DNA of 64,000 nt from Halorientalis sp. IM1011 (GTDB lineage: Archaea > Halobacteriota > Halobacteria > Halobacteriales > Haloarculaceae), in assembly GCF_001989615.1 (NCBI RefSeq), contig NZ_CP019067.1, positions 2,852,001-2,916,000 of the forward strand, written 5' to 3'. The translations under genes were made by a program, and so were the position numbers. Each line of letters begins with the position of its first letter. Position 1 is the stretch's first letter. A model generated the notes under the pieces. The model did no database searches and was not told the origin of the DNA. It was given only the letters and a program-made list of their open reading frames with translations. Shown here piece by piece: positions 51,270 through 59,268 of this stretch.

Positions 51270-52919
51270 TCACAGAGTTCGAGCGTTCCGCGCCAGGAAC
51301 CGCCATATCTCGGTCCGTTGCCCGTTGAACTCGACGACACCATTTCGGAACGTCGACTCGTCGCGGTTCATGGCCGTCCAGCGCTCGAAGGCCTGCCGGA
51401 CCAAGAAGGCCGGATCGGGGTCCGCGTCTGGATCCAAGTCACCCAGGCGGAGCTTCATCCGCGCGTCCCGGCGGTCGTCCACGTCGACTCCGTACTTCGC
51501 CGCCCACGCCAGGAACGCGCTCGTGCGTTCGTCCAGGCCGCGCTCGGCGGCCTCCAAGGCACGCGCGCCCGCCTCGGCGGCCTTCTGCACGGTGTCTCGC
51601 GCTTCCTGTACCGCGTCGTGAACCAACTCCGCGACGTAGGTACTCCGCAACGACACCGACCCATACTCGCGGTCCACCATGTCCTCGATCTCCCGGAGCG
51701 CCCGCCGCACGCTATCGACGTGCCGGCCGTGTTCGTCGGCTATGTCCGCAGGCGCGACCTCGCCGCCGTCCGACACCAACGTATCCAGGGACTCCCACTG
51801 CACCGGGCTCAGGCCGTCTGCCAGGTGTTTCACCACCACCGATTCCTGTTCGTGCCGAATATGCGCCAGGTCCAACGAAACCGCCTCTCGGTGACCCTCA
51901 CCCACCGACATGTCGAAGTACGCATCAGAAACGAAGGGGCCGTCCCCGTGTTCCGGCGCGATATCGAGCCCCGCATCAAGCAGGACACTGTGAACGGTCT
52001 GACTCAACTCGGCGGCCAGCTCCTCCAGACTCTCCTCGTCGACGGGAATGTGCTCGTCGTCGGGCATCAGACTCGCCTGATAGCTCGACCCCACCTTCGG
52101 GTGCCGGAGCGGGTGGTCTCTGTCGAATGAGAGCGCCTGCCGGCTGTAGTAGTGTTTCACCTCTTTCGGCAGGCGGTGGTCCGGGAACGCCTCGCGAATC
52201 CGTCGCCGGTCCAACGTCGCCGTGTGGTAGTAGCCCGGCAGGTTCTGGCCGTGGTCATCGTCGTCGTTCTGCACCACCTTCCGGTAGCCTCGGCGGTCGT
52301 TCTCCAGCAAGTGGCCCATCGAAGCGATCGGTCCATCTCGCGCGTGGACCGGCCCGCTCGCGTCGGTGTGCAGCCGGACGTACATCTCGGCGTCCTGCAC
52401 GTTGCTGTACTCGTGTGGTTCCTCGAAGTACCGGCCGTTAATCCCGACCGACAGCGCCGCTTTCTTCAACAACCGCCGGTAGCGGGTGAACTCGATATTG
52501 CTGCCGTTCACCCGGACGTTCACCGCCTCGTCGATCTCCTCGGGCACGTCCAACTCGAACGTGTCGCCGTCGTTCTTCTCCACCTCCATGCCCTGCCAGC
52601 GCGGGGCCAGGTGCGCATTGAAATCCTGCTCGCCCACCGAATCCTCGCTCGGGTGCCGCTGTACTGAAAGCCGGAACTCACGCATCTCGTCGAGTAGCCA
52701 GTCCGTCCCCGTCGGCGTCTGTCGACCGGGATGCACGATCCCGCTGTCTTGGTAGTAGAGTTTCACGACCCACTCCTCGCCGTCGTCGACGAACGTTCCG
52801 CGCTGACTCCCGCCGCCAGCCTTCACTTGGGAGTCAGCGGCGAAGAACGGTGCGAGACCGTCCTCCGCGAACAGGAAGTTCGCGGCGAACTCGTGGGGAG
52901 CCGGGTCGACCGCGCGCAT
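51270..52919 (-). CDS. Large provirus protein in the position of a replication protein (DUF7845-like)
   Basis: 549 aa from ATG 52919, three bases after the previous stop. It has a hydrophilic N-terminal half with FVDDGEEWVVKLYYQDSG and many conserved-looking aromatic pairs. The central segment contains LSPVQWESLDTLVSDGGEVAPADIADEHGRHVDSVRRALREIED (a winged-helix type HTH), followed by a long helix and a short C-terminal domain. Large reverse-strand proteins of this position are conserved in betapleolipoviruses and thought to act in replication. No polymerase or helicase motif is visible, so this is by position. Confidence 0.6.
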   Translation of the reverse strand: MRAVDPAPHEFAANFLFAEDGLAPFFAADSQVKAGGGSQRGTFVDDGEEWVVKLYYQDSGIVHPGRQTPTGTDWLLDEMREFRLSVQRHPSEDSVGEQDFNAHLAPRWQGMEVEKNDGDTFELDVPEEIDEAVNVRVNGSNIEFTRYRRLLKKAALSVGINGRYFEEPHEYSNVQDAEMYVRLHTDASGPVHARDGPIASMGHLLENDRRGYRKVVQNDDDDHGQNLPGYYHTATLDRRRIREAFPDHRLPKEVKHYYSRQALSFDRDHPLRHPKVGSSYQASLMPDDEHIPVDEESLEELAAELSQTVHSVLLDAGLDIAPEHGDGPFVSDAYFDMSVGEGHREAVSLDLAHIRHEQESVVVKHLADGLSPVQWESLDTLVSDGGEVAPADIADEHGRHVDSVRRALREIEDMVDREYGSVSLRSTYVAELVHDAVQEARDTVQKAAEAGARALEAAERGLDERTSAFLAWAAKYGVDVDDRRDARMKLRLGDLDPDADPDPAFLVRQAFERWTAMNRDESTFRNGVVEFNGQRTEIWRFLARNARTL

Positions 52920-52921
52920 CC

Positions 52922-53035
52922 TCAGTCGTCCTCGGCAGTCACTATCGCGTGTTTGACCTCGGCGTCTGTCGCACCCCGGCGGAGTTCCGACGCCCGCACG
53001 AACTCCACTGGCCAGGGCACGTCGTCGGGACTCAC
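52922..53035 (-). CDS. 37-aa coupled mini-protein
   Basis: GTG 53035 overlaps the preceding stop (GTGA). The peptide reads MSPDDVPWPVEFVRASELRR, then GATDAEVKHAIVTAEDD. Acidic and compact, it ends 3 nt before the large gene. The arrangement matches the rest of this operon, in which every gene overlaps the next. No function is recognised. Confidence 0.5.
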   Translation of the reverse strand: MSPDDVPWPVEFVRASELRRGATDAEVKHAIVTAEDD

Positions 53036-53238
53036 GTCGACCCCTCCGTGTCGAGTCGGGTCCGCGCTCGACGGAGCAGGTTGCTCACCGTCCCCGGCGA
53101 CCGCTGAGTATATCGCGCGTACTCCCGCGCGCCGTAGGGCCCCTGATCGACGGCCTCGTAGACCTCGCGTTCGGCCTCGGTCAGTCGGGACAGGTCTGGT
53201 TTGGCGAAGTCCCAGAGGTTCGCCTGCTCGGCGCTCAC
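53032..53238 (-). CDS. Small sigma-70 region 4-like HTH protein
   Basis: 68 aa: LTEAEREVYEAVDQGPYGAREYARYTQRSPGTVSNLLRRARTRL. The pattern L-T-x-x-E-R-x-V-Y then a helix-turn-helix (AREYARYTQRSPGTVSNLLRRAR) is that of sigma-70 region 4-like HTH domains used by small archaeal regulators. ATG 53238 overlaps the methyltransferase stop. Probably a viral transcription factor. Confidence 0.75.
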   Translation of the reverse strand: MSAEQANLWDFAKPDLSRLTEAEREVYEAVDQGPYGAREYARYTQRSPGTVSNLLRRARTRLDTEGST

Positions 53239-53933
53239 GCCTGCCCACCTCCCTGGATCGAGAACTCAGCAAGCGGCCGCTGTCTGAGCGCGTCAGGTAG
53301 CGGAACGTCTGGGATGCTCGGACAGTAGTGCAGCAGGTACTGCACGAACTCACGCGGGATGGCCGACCGGATCTCGGACTCGGACCACTCGGCCGGAATT
53401 CCCTTGGCCGCCGCGAGTTCGTGCCGCACGTAGTCCTTCCCAATCGGTATTTCGGCCGTGCCACGGTCCCGAGCGTCGGGAACAGGAAAGCTCGTCTCGA
53501 AGTGGCGCTCGTTGTTGATCGGCAGCCCGAACGCCAGCCCGTTCAATCGGCACGGCTCCCGGAGATCGTCGCAGGTCGCGACGTTCTCGATGATGTAGTG
53601 ATCCGGGTCCACCGCGTCGATGACTGCCCGGACGTTTAGGTCTGCGAACGTCGGATACCGCTCTTTCGGCGTCTGGTCCCAATCGTACCGGCCCGCGTTC
53701 GCGTAGGAGAGCTTCGAATACGCCTGACACCGCGGCGAAACCCAGAGCAACGACGGGGACGGGAACCGCGACATGAACGGGACGTGAGAGGCGTCGGCCT
53801 GCACGAACTCGCCGGGATAGGTCTCGCTGTAGTCCTGGATATCAATCCCGAGGTGGCGCACGTCAAGTTCGTCCAGGGCCAGCCCGACACCGCCTGGCCC
53901 ACTGTAGGCGTCGATCACCAACGGCCGGCTCAT
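53235..53933 (-). CDS. Mini C5-cytosine DNA methyltransferase lacking a normal target-recognition domain
   Basis: 232 aa, against 300-400 for typical enzymes. Motif I is DAYSGPGGVGLAL (from Asp8), motif II/III GIDIQDY..VQADAS, motif IV SPRCQAYSKL with catalytic Cys69 (P-R-C in place of P-P-C), and motif VI IIENV at 114-118. Motif VIII is GLPINNERHFE, and a motif IX/X-like end reads KGIPAEWSESEIRSAIPREF. Between motifs VIII and X only ~30 residues remain, so the target-recognition domain is almost absent. No restriction enzyme is near. It may protect viral DNA or mark it. Stop and start overlap both neighbours. Confidence 0.82.
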   Translation of the reverse strand: MSRPLVIDAYSGPGGVGLALDELDVRHLGIDIQDYSETYPGEFVQADASHVPFMSRFPSPSLLWVSPRCQAYSKLSYANAGRYDWDQTPKERYPTFADLNVRAVIDAVDPDHYIIENVATCDDLREPCRLNGLAFGLPINNERHFETSFPVPDARDRGTAEIPIGKDYVRHELAAAKGIPAEWSESEIRSAIPREFVQYLLHYCPSIPDVPLPDALRQRPLAEFSIQGGGQA

Positions 53934-54091
53934 GACTCATCACCGTCCGCGGCCTCGATCGCTTTCTGAACGATCTCGGGGAACCGGGCCACCAGTTCGA
54001 AGTACCGGTCGGCGTATGTCCGAAGCCGTTCGTTCTCCTTTCGGAGCGCCTTGTTCTGAGCTTCGACGAGCGCTTTCGGCCGGTCAGACAT
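53930..54091 (-). CDS. 53-aa coiled-coil mini-protein
   Basis: From ATG 54091: MSDRPKALVEAQNKALRKEN, then ERLRTYADRYFELVARFPEI. A heptad pattern suggests a short coiled coil, perhaps for dimerisation. ATG overlaps the stop of the gene upstream, and its own stop overlaps the methyltransferase ATG. A partner role for the methyltransferase (as dimer or specificity helper) is a guess from coupling. Confidence 0.6.
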   Translation of the reverse strand: MSDRPKALVEAQNKALRKENERLRTYADRYFELVARFPEIVQKAIEAADGDES

Positions 54092-54314
54092 GGCGCTCAC
54101 CTCCGAAGCACTCCGGATTCCCACAGAACTCGTAGTGCGGCCGATACGCGACCGTCGGCACTGTGGTGAACTCCCCCTCGCGATTCTGTTCCCAGCAGGC
54201 TGGCCGCGGCTCGTCGCGGTCCGGATCGGGCCGATGCAGGGTGTCGGCGTACTGTGAGCGGTTCCGAACCGTCGTCTCCGGGACTTCGGACCCGGAAGCG
54301 GCGGATTTGCTCAC
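54084..54314 (-). CDS. Small protein opening the reverse provirus operon
   Basis: 76 aa if started at the GTG 54314 (MSKSAASGSEVPETTVRNRS); the frame is open to a TTG at 54389. The C-terminal part carries CWEQNREGEF and HYEFCGNPECFGG, a possible zinc site (C..C-x4-C). It overlaps the next gene by 8 bp, as the whole operon does. Start is uncertain because no ATG exists. Confidence 0.5.
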   Translation of the reverse strand: MSKSAASGSEVPETTVRNRSQYADTLHRPDPDRDEPRPACWEQNREGEFTTVPTVAYRPHYEFCGNPECFGGERHV

Positions 54315-54495
54315 GCCCAACACCCCGTTTCGGCCGCTCGGTTGTATTGAGTCACCGCCAGACGGCGGCGGGCCGCAGTTGGTCCCCAATCGAACCCGAT
54401 TTCAGGGGCCGATTTTGATATCTCCGAACAGGCCGAATGTCCGAACAACAGACGCTCTATCGGCTGTTGGGTTTTGTATTCGTTCCGTGCCGCAA

Positions 54496-54513
54496 CAAGA
54501 TGGGCGCTGCAGG
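54496..54513. other. attR of the provirus, within tRNA-Arg
   Basis: CAAGATGGGCGCTGCAGG covering the tRNA acceptor 3' strand and the first trailer bases. It matches attL exactly. The provirus side thus restores the tRNA end, and the gene stays functional. The space 54315-54495 next to it holds no gene. Confidence 0.85.
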
Positions 54514-54575
54514 ATTTGAACCCGCGACAGCTTGGTCCGAAGCCAAGTACTCTGTCCAGACTGAGCTAAGCGCCC
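54501..54575 (-). tRNA. tRNA-Arg (anticodon TCG)
   Basis: Minus-strand cloverleaf of 75 nt: acceptor GGGCGCT/AGCGCCC, anticodon stem CTTGG/CCAAG with loop CTTCGGA (anticodon TCG), T-arm TGCGGGTTCAAATCC variant, discriminator A. No intron and no encoded CCA. It is the integration target of the provirus. Fragments of its 3' end also occur at 40680 and 41595. Confidence 0.95.
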
Positions 54576-54714
54576 TCGGCCGTTCGGTAATCAACCGCCC
54601 CTGTTAAACGACTCGGTTGGCGTCGGTGGATGTGCCACTGTATCGCGGTCCGCAAACCGCCCAGCAGCGCGACGTATCGGGTGGTTTATCACTCGGTCGT
54701 CGGCAGAAGGGGAC

Positions 54715-55575
54715 ATGGGAACGGCGGAGCGCGTTCGCGGGCTGGTAGAGTTGACGCGGCCGGTCAACGCGATCGCGGCCGGGGCGTTGACGTTCATCGG
54801 TGCGTTCGTCGCCGTCGGCGGGTCGCTCCCGGCCGTGCCGGTCGTCGCGGCCGTCGCCGCGACCGTGCTGGCGACCGGCGCGGGCAACGCGATCAACGAC
54901 TACTTCGACCGGGAGATCGACCGGATCAACGCGCCCGACCGTCCGATTCCCCGGGGTGCGGTCTCACCGCGCGGGGCGCTCCTGTTCAGCGTCGCGCTCT
55001 TTCTCGTCGCAGTCGTACTCGCGCTGGCGCTGTTACCGCTGCTGGCCATCGCCATCGCGGTGTTCAACCTGCTCGCGCTGATCACCTACACGGAGCTGTT
55101 CAAGGGGCTCCCCGGTGTCGGGAACGCGCTGGTGGCGTATCTCGGCGGGAGCACGTTCCTGTTCGGGACGGCGGCGGTCTGGCCGGTGGAGCCGACGGTA
55201 CTCGCGTCGGTGGTGGTCCTCTTCCTGCTGGCCGCGCTGTCGACGCTCGCCAGGGAGATCATCAAGGACGTCGAGGACGTGGCGGGGGACCGCGAGGAGG
55301 GGCTGAACACGCTGCCGATCGCCATCGGGGAACGGCGGGCGCTCGGTCTCGCGGCGGCGCTACTGGTCGTCGCCGCCGTCGCGAGTCCAGTGCCGTATCT
55401 GCTTGGGACGTTCGGGGTAGCCTATCTCGTCGTCGTCGTGCCGGCGGATCTGGTGATGCTGTACGCGGGCTACGAGGGGTTCGGAGATCCGACGGCCGGC
55501 CAGTCACACCTCAAATACGGGATGTTTCTGGCGGCGGTCGCGTTCGTCGTCGGACGTGCAGTACTGCTGGCGTAG
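54715..55575 (+). CDS. ubiA: UbiA-family prenyltransferase, probable digeranylgeranylglyceryl phosphate synthase
   Basis: 286 aa with about eight or nine helices. Two Asp-rich prenyl-PP/Mg sites: NAINDYFDREIDRINAPDRPIPRG (about 60-83) and IIKDVEDVAGDREEGLNTLPIAIG (about 181-204). It attaches the second geranylgeranyl chain to glycerol phosphate in archaeal lipid synthesis. Other UbiA substrates cannot be ruled out. Length and motif pattern fit. It is read away from tRNA-Arg. Confidence 0.9.
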   Translation: MGTAERVRGLVELTRPVNAIAAGALTFIGAFVAVGGSLPAVPVVAAVAATVLATGAGNAINDYFDREIDRINAPDRPIPRGAVSPRGALLFSVALFLVAVVLALALLPLLAIAIAVFNLLALITYTELFKGLPGVGNALVAYLGGSTFLFGTAAVWPVEPTVLASVVVLFLLAALSTLAREIIKDVEDVAGDREEGLNTLPIAIGERRALGLAAALLVVAAVASPVPYLLGTFGVAYLVVVVPADLVMLYAGYEGFGDPTAGQSHLKYGMFLAAVAFVVGRAVLLA

Positions 55576-55698
55576 TCGCGCTCGCGGGTTCAACGGCGGT
55601 CAGCACACAAAAGCATATATGTGTGCCCACAGCAGAATGTAGTACACGGAGTTAGACCGTGGTCCGCACGCGGTCGACCTGTTTCAACGAGACCATTC

Positions 55699-56334
55699 AT
55701 GTACGATTTGGGAACCGAGTTCGGAGACGCGACGGTGGATCCCGGGACCAACATCCTCGTCGCCGGGCCGCCGCTGTCCGGCAAGCGTGAACTGGCGATG
55801 CAGGCCCTGGAGGCCGGGGCCGAGCAGGGAGAGGGTTCGATCGTCGTCACGACCCGGGACAACTCCGAGCGCGTCCTGACGGACTTTCGCTCGCTGCTCA
55901 CCCATCCCGAGGACGCACACATCGGTGTCGTCGACTGTGTCACCAAACATCAGGGGCAGTCGGCCTCGGACACCGATACGGTCAAGTACGCCTCGTCGCC
56001 GGTCGACATGACCGGGATCGGGATCAAGTTCTCGGAGTTCGTCGAGGAGTTCTACCGCGAGCGCAACAGCAAGCGCAACCGCGTCGTGGTCGACTCGCTG
56101 TCGACGCTGCTGCTCTACTCGAACCTCCAGACCGTGTTCCGGTTCATGCACGTGTTCACCAGTCGCATCGAGAACGCCGACGCCGTCGGTATCCACGTCA
56201 TCGAGTCGACGGCCCACGACGAGGAGACGATGAACACGCTCATCCAGCTGTTCGACGGCGTCGTCCGCACCGACGAGGACCGCTCGGTCACCCTCCAGCT
56301 CCCCGGGGTCGACACCGAAGCGGTCGAACCCTGA
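55699..56334 (+). CDS. RAD55/KaiC-like RecA-superfamily ATPase
   Basis: 211 aa from ATG 55699. It begins with the Walker A region NILVAGPPLSGKRELAMQAL (G-P-P-L-S-G-K) and continues with RNRVVVDSLSTLLLYSNLQTVFRF, a Walker B-type strand and S-L-S-T segment of the KaiC/RAD55/GvpD group. Archaeal members are regulatory ATPases. The upstream 120 bp contain TATA-like CATATATGTG (about 55613-55622). Partner and role unknown. Confidence 0.82.
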   Translation: MYDLGTEFGDATVDPGTNILVAGPPLSGKRELAMQALEAGAEQGEGSIVVTTRDNSERVLTDFRSLLTHPEDAHIGVVDCVTKHQGQSASDTDTVKYASSPVDMTGIGIKFSEFVEEFYRERNSKRNRVVVDSLSTLLLYSNLQTVFRFMHVFTSRIENADAVGIHVIESTAHDEETMNTLIQLFDGVVRTDEDRSVTLQLPGVDTEAVEP

Positions 56335-56376
56335 CCTCCGGACAGGTTTTTGGTCGTTCCCGACCTCCGTTCTCCC

Positions 56377-56787
56377 ATGCCAGTCGAAACTGACGACGAA
56401 CTCCGGGAGATTCTGGAGCTGGAAACCATCGCCGTCGTCGGCTGCTCGTCGACCGCCGGCAAGGCCGCCCACGACATTCCGGCCTACATGCAACGGCAGG
56501 GCTACGAGATCGTCCCCGTCAATCCCTACGCCGACGAGATCCTGGGCCGAGAGGCTGCCGACTCGCTGGCCGAGGTCGAGGAAGACATCGACATCGTCGA
56601 CGTGTTTCGCCCCAGCGAGGAGGTGTCGGGAATCGTCGACGGGGTGCTCGAACGGGACGACGTGGAGGTCGTCTGGATGCAACTCGACATCACGGACGAC
56701 GACGCGGCCGCACGGGCCGAAGACGCCGGGCGTCGGGTCGTGCAAGACAGGTGTCTGAAAGTCGAACACCAGCGGCTCATGGGCTGA
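56377..56787 (+). CDS. CoA-binding domain protein (YccU type)
   Basis: 136 aa from ATG 56377. ETIAVVGCSSTAGKAAHDIPAYMQRQGYEIVPVNPYADEILG is the Rossmann-like CoA-binding motif, and DIVDVFRPSEEV plus VVWMQLDITDDDAAARAEDAG follow as in the YccU group. These ~135-residue proteins bind CoA; physiological roles are unsettled. Single-gene transcript; it converges on the next gene. Confidence 0.9.
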   Translation: MPVETDDELREILELETIAVVGCSSTAGKAAHDIPAYMQRQGYEIVPVNPYADEILGREAADSLAEVEEDIDIVDVFRPSEEVSGIVDGVLERDDVEVVWMQLDITDDDAAARAEDAGRRVVQDRCLKVEHQRLMG

Positions 56788-56806
56788 GGGCCGCGCGATC
56801 CGCCAC

Positions 56807-57145
56807 TCAGTCCTCTGGTTCGGCGGCGCTGCCGCCGGCCGCGCCGCTGGTTTCGGCGCCGTTCTCGGCACCGTTCTCGGCGCTCTCCCCGGTGTCGGCC
56901 TCCTCGATGGCGGCTTCGGCCAGAACCTCGTCCACGTCGATCCCCTGTTCGCTGGCCAACTGCTCGACCAGCACCCGCTGTTCGTCGAGGTCGTGTGCCA
57001 TCGTGTCGACCTGTTCGCTGGTCTTCTCGACCTTCGAGCGGAGGTCGTCGATCTCCGCCCGCAACTGGTTCATCTTCTCGTAGAGGTCTTCGGCCGCCGA
57101 GATCATCTTCTCGATCTTCTTTTTCGTGTCACCGAGTCCGACCAT
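56807..57145 (-). CDS. Coiled-coil acidic protein (DUF5798-like)
   Basis: 112 aa from ATG 57145: MVGLGDTKKKIEKMISAAED, then a long heptad-rich helix (about 20-75) with EIDDLRSKVEKTSEQVDTMAHDLDEQ, and a Glu/Ala/Gly-rich disordered tail. The MVGLGxTKKKIEKMxxAAExLYxKMN start is a recognisable haloarchaeal family (DUF5798). Function is unknown; a cytoskeletal or scaffolding role is conceivable. Confidence 0.75.
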   Translation of the reverse strand: MVGLGDTKKKIEKMISAAEDLYEKMNQLRAEIDDLRSKVEKTSEQVDTMAHDLDEQRVLVEQLASEQGIDVDEVLAEAAIEEADTGESAENGAENGAETSGAAGGSAAEPED

Positions 57146-57248
57146 GCGGCATCGTTTAGCGCGCACGCTTGTGGCCGTTTCGGCTGACCGGCGCGTCTGA
57201 TCGCCCGCACAACGCCGCGATTAAGTCCTGTCGGCGACCAGAGGGGGT

Positions 57249-57644
57249 ATGGACGACCTCCGGATCGCCCCGCTCGTCGGTATCGTCGGCTGTCTGGCCG
57301 TCCTCCTCGCCCTGGCCGCGCCCTACGTCCTCGTCGAAGACGTGGCCGGCGTCGGCCTCTACTACGGATCGGGTGCGATCAACCCGCTGCTGGCCGGGCT
57401 GTTCGCCGCAGTCGCCCTCATCGCGCTGGCCGCCGGCCGCGAGGGGCGCTCCGATCCCGCACTCAGTGCCGGCGTCGCGCTGGTTCTCGGTGCGGTCATC
57501 GCGGTCATCGCGGTCGCGTGGGCGCTGACCGTCCGCGTGGACGTGGTCGCTATCGACACGGCCCACCGCTGGATCGTCGCCGGGGCGAGCGTGTTCGTCC
57601 CCGCCGGCTCGGCGTGGTTCGCCCGTGCGCTGGGGTTGCTCTGA
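57249..57644 (+). CDS. Four-helix membrane protein of unknown function (DUF7548-like)
   Basis: 131 aa. Hydrophobic helices at about 8-27, 45-62, 72-90 and 105-125, with VLVEDVAGVGLYYGSGAINPLLAG in the first loop. Haloarchaea share such short proteins. No active-site motif. It precedes the SRP RNA gene in the same direction but with its own promoter space between. Confidence 0.65.
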   Translation: MDDLRIAPLVGIVGCLAVLLALAAPYVLVEDVAGVGLYYGSGAINPLLAGLFAAVALIALAAGREGRSDPALSAGVALVLGAVIAVIAVAWALTVRVDVVAIDTAHRWIVAGASVFVPAGSAWFARALGLL

Positions 57645-57740
57645 GTGGCGGCCCGAGCGACGGACGCATTGACCACGTGGAAATCGGGCGACGGGGGCGC
57701 ATCCGAAAGGCCCTTATGGGGCTCCGGATAAGGAGGGAGT

Positions 57741-58045
57741 GGACTAGGTCGGGCAGTTAGGCCCTGCCCTGAACCCGCGATATGGTCTTTAGCGGGGACC
57801 GAAGCTCGGGGGCGTCCGGTCAGACGGACGCGGGCCCCGCAAGCCAACGTCGAAGCCTCGTCCTGCGGGGGCGGCGGTCCCCACTGGCTCGCCTGCAGGG
57901 GCGATCCGGTGCGGTTAATCGGGGACACCCCGTCAGGCGCGGAAGCGAGCAGCGGATCCCCGGACACCCGTCGCTCGTAGGGTCGCGGGGTGGAGGAGGC
58001 ACGCGGGATTACCCGCGCCCGAACGCCGGGCAATCCCGAGGTCCA
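57741..58045 (+). ncRNA. ffs: 7S signal recognition particle RNA
   Basis: About 305 nt. The 5' end GGACTAGGTCGGGC pairs with the 3' end CCCGAGGTCC (helix 1). GGGCAGTTAGGCCCTGCCC is the Alu-domain start typical of archaeal SRP RNA. The S-domain core GTCAGGCGCGGAAGCGAGCAGC (57930-57955 region) contains the SRP54-binding GGAAG loop. A TATA-like CTTATGGG at 57711-57718 lies upstream and a T-rich stretch (CGTTTTCTCT, 58061-58070) downstream. The RNA scaffolds SRP19 and SRP54 for membrane targeting. Ends are approximate to a few bases. Confidence 0.93.
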
Positions 58046-58060
58046 TTCCATTCATACCGT

Positions 58061-58070
58061 CGTTTTCTCT
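58061..58070 (+). terminator. T-rich terminator after the SRP RNA
   Basis: CGTTTTCTCT about 16 nt after the SRP RNA end fits archaeal T-run termination. On the other strand, TCTTTTTTGG (about 58115-58124) lies below the stop of the DUF4397 gene and may end that transcript. Confidence 0.45.
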
Positions 58071-58185
58071 CCATAGATGCACGTAAACTCGCCATCGTGT
58101 CTCGTTCACGCGTCCAAAAAAGAGGGGTCGCGACCGCGACGGATCGGGGGACACACCCGAATCGACGCTGGACTCGTGGCGCTCG

Positions 58186-59268
58186 TCACTCCTCGGGCGT
58201 GGCCGTCTCGGTCTCCTCTCCCTCGTCCTCGTCGTCGGCGACCTCACCGTCGGTTTCCTCGGTGTCGTCTTCGTCGTCGGGTTCTTCCTCAGTTGCCGCT
58301 TCGTCTTCATCCAAGGCGTCCTCGTCGGTCGCCTCGCCGTCCTCGTCTGTGGTGTCTTCGTCGGCGGTGTCTTCGTCGGGTTCCTCGATGTCACCGTCGA
58401 TCACGTCGGATTCGCCGATCTCGATCGGTCCGGCTTCGGTTTCGTTTTCGGCGTCTTCAGTTTCGTTCTCGGTGTCTTCTTCGTCGGTATCGTCCGCCGC
58501 GTCACCGTCGGGTTCGGGGACGATATCGGGTGACAGTTCCTCCGGGCCAGTGGGGTCGGTCAGCTGGAGAACCTGGAGGGTCTCGTTTTCGTCGTCCGAA
58601 CCGATGGCCAGCACCGTGGCCGCCTCACCGGCGGCGAGGTCGGCGTCGACGGTCTGGACGACCTCACCGTCCGGGCCGCCGGTGCGGATGTCGAGGGTGT
58701 AGTCGCCCTGGGGGATCGTCTTGTACGGCGAGGATTCGCCGAACGCGACGTCCTCGAACACGACGCCGCCGGTCTCGTTGAGCGTCACCGTGACCGCGGA
58801 GGCGTTGGGGACGAGATGGCCGACCCTGATGGACCCGAACTCGGCGTTCGGCTGGGTCGCGTTGTCGAGGAACACGACTGGGTCGACCTGTGCCTCACCG
58901 TCCTCGAACTGGCCCGCGGCCGCGACGGTGTAGTTCCCGCGCTCTTCGGTCTCGATCTCCGTGTCGAGCACGACGCCACCGGGTTCCTCGGCCGCGACCA
59001 TCACGATGGAGTGGTTCCCGGGTTCGACCTCCTGATAGCTGGCAACCTCGCCGGGATCCACCTCCTGAAGGACACGATCACCGTCGATGTACACGTCCAC
59101 GGCGGGACCGCCGGGCACCGCGTGTACGAGACGGATCTGAGAGCCGGGTTCCTGCTCGTCGTCGTCCTCCTGTGCGACTGTGGGGCTGACCGCCGCCAGA
59201 CCCCCGACGGCGACCAGAAGCAACGTAATCGCCACCACCTGCGTACTGCGTTTTCTTGCTGAAACCAT
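58186..59268 (-). CDS. Secreted DUF4397 protein with long acidic tail
   Basis: 360 aa from ATG 59268. A Sec-type signal peptide with a basic start (MVSARKRSTQ) and hydrophobic core (VVAITLLLVAVGGLAAV) is followed by two DUF4397 beta modules: IRLVHAVPGGPAVDVYIDG (about 44-62) and a second with VGHLVPNASAVTVTLN (about 145-160). The last ~130 residues are almost all Asp, Glu and Thr. The modules resemble extracellular adhesive domains. The tail suggests binding of cations or the S-layer. The frame runs further upstream without coding sense. Confidence 0.82.
   Translation of the reverse strand: MVSARKRSTQVVAITLLLVAVGGLAAVSPTVAQEDDDEQEPGSQIRLVHAVPGGPAVDVYIDGDRVLQEVDPGEVASYQEVEPGNHSIVMVAAEEPGGVVLDTEIETEERGNYTVAAAGQFEDGEAQVDPVVFLDNATQPNAEFGSIRVGHLVPNASAVTVTLNETGGVVFEDVAFGESSPYKTIPQGDYTLDIRTGGPDGEVVQTVDADLAAGEAATVLAIGSDDENETLQVLQLTDPTGPEELSPDIVPEPDGDAADDTDEEDTENETEDAENETEAGPIEIGESDVIDGDIEEPDEDTADEDTTDEDGEATDEDALDEDEAATEEEPDDEDDTEETDGEVADDEDEGEETETATPEE

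Larger units (their letters stand above)
41718..54513. mobile_element. Integrated pleolipovirus-like provirus (~12.8 kb) in tRNA-Arg
   Basis: An 18-bp direct repeat of the tRNA 3' end bounds it. The tyrosine integrase gene abuts attL. Inside are a repressor, AT-rich cargo, and a plus-strand block in the fixed pleolipovirus order (VP3-like, VP4-like spike, ORF6-like, ORF7-like, VP8-like NTPase). A minus-strand operon of overlapping small genes, a C5 methyltransferase and a large putative replication protein completes it. Length and gene order resemble temperate betapleolipoviruses such as SNJ2. All core genes appear intact, so it could be active. No transposase is seen. Confidence 0.85.

Noticed and set aside
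57782-58702. Ser-rich long frame over the SRP RNA and DUF4397 tail
   Set aside because: It is antisense to the Asp/Glu-rich tail and overlaps a structured RNA.
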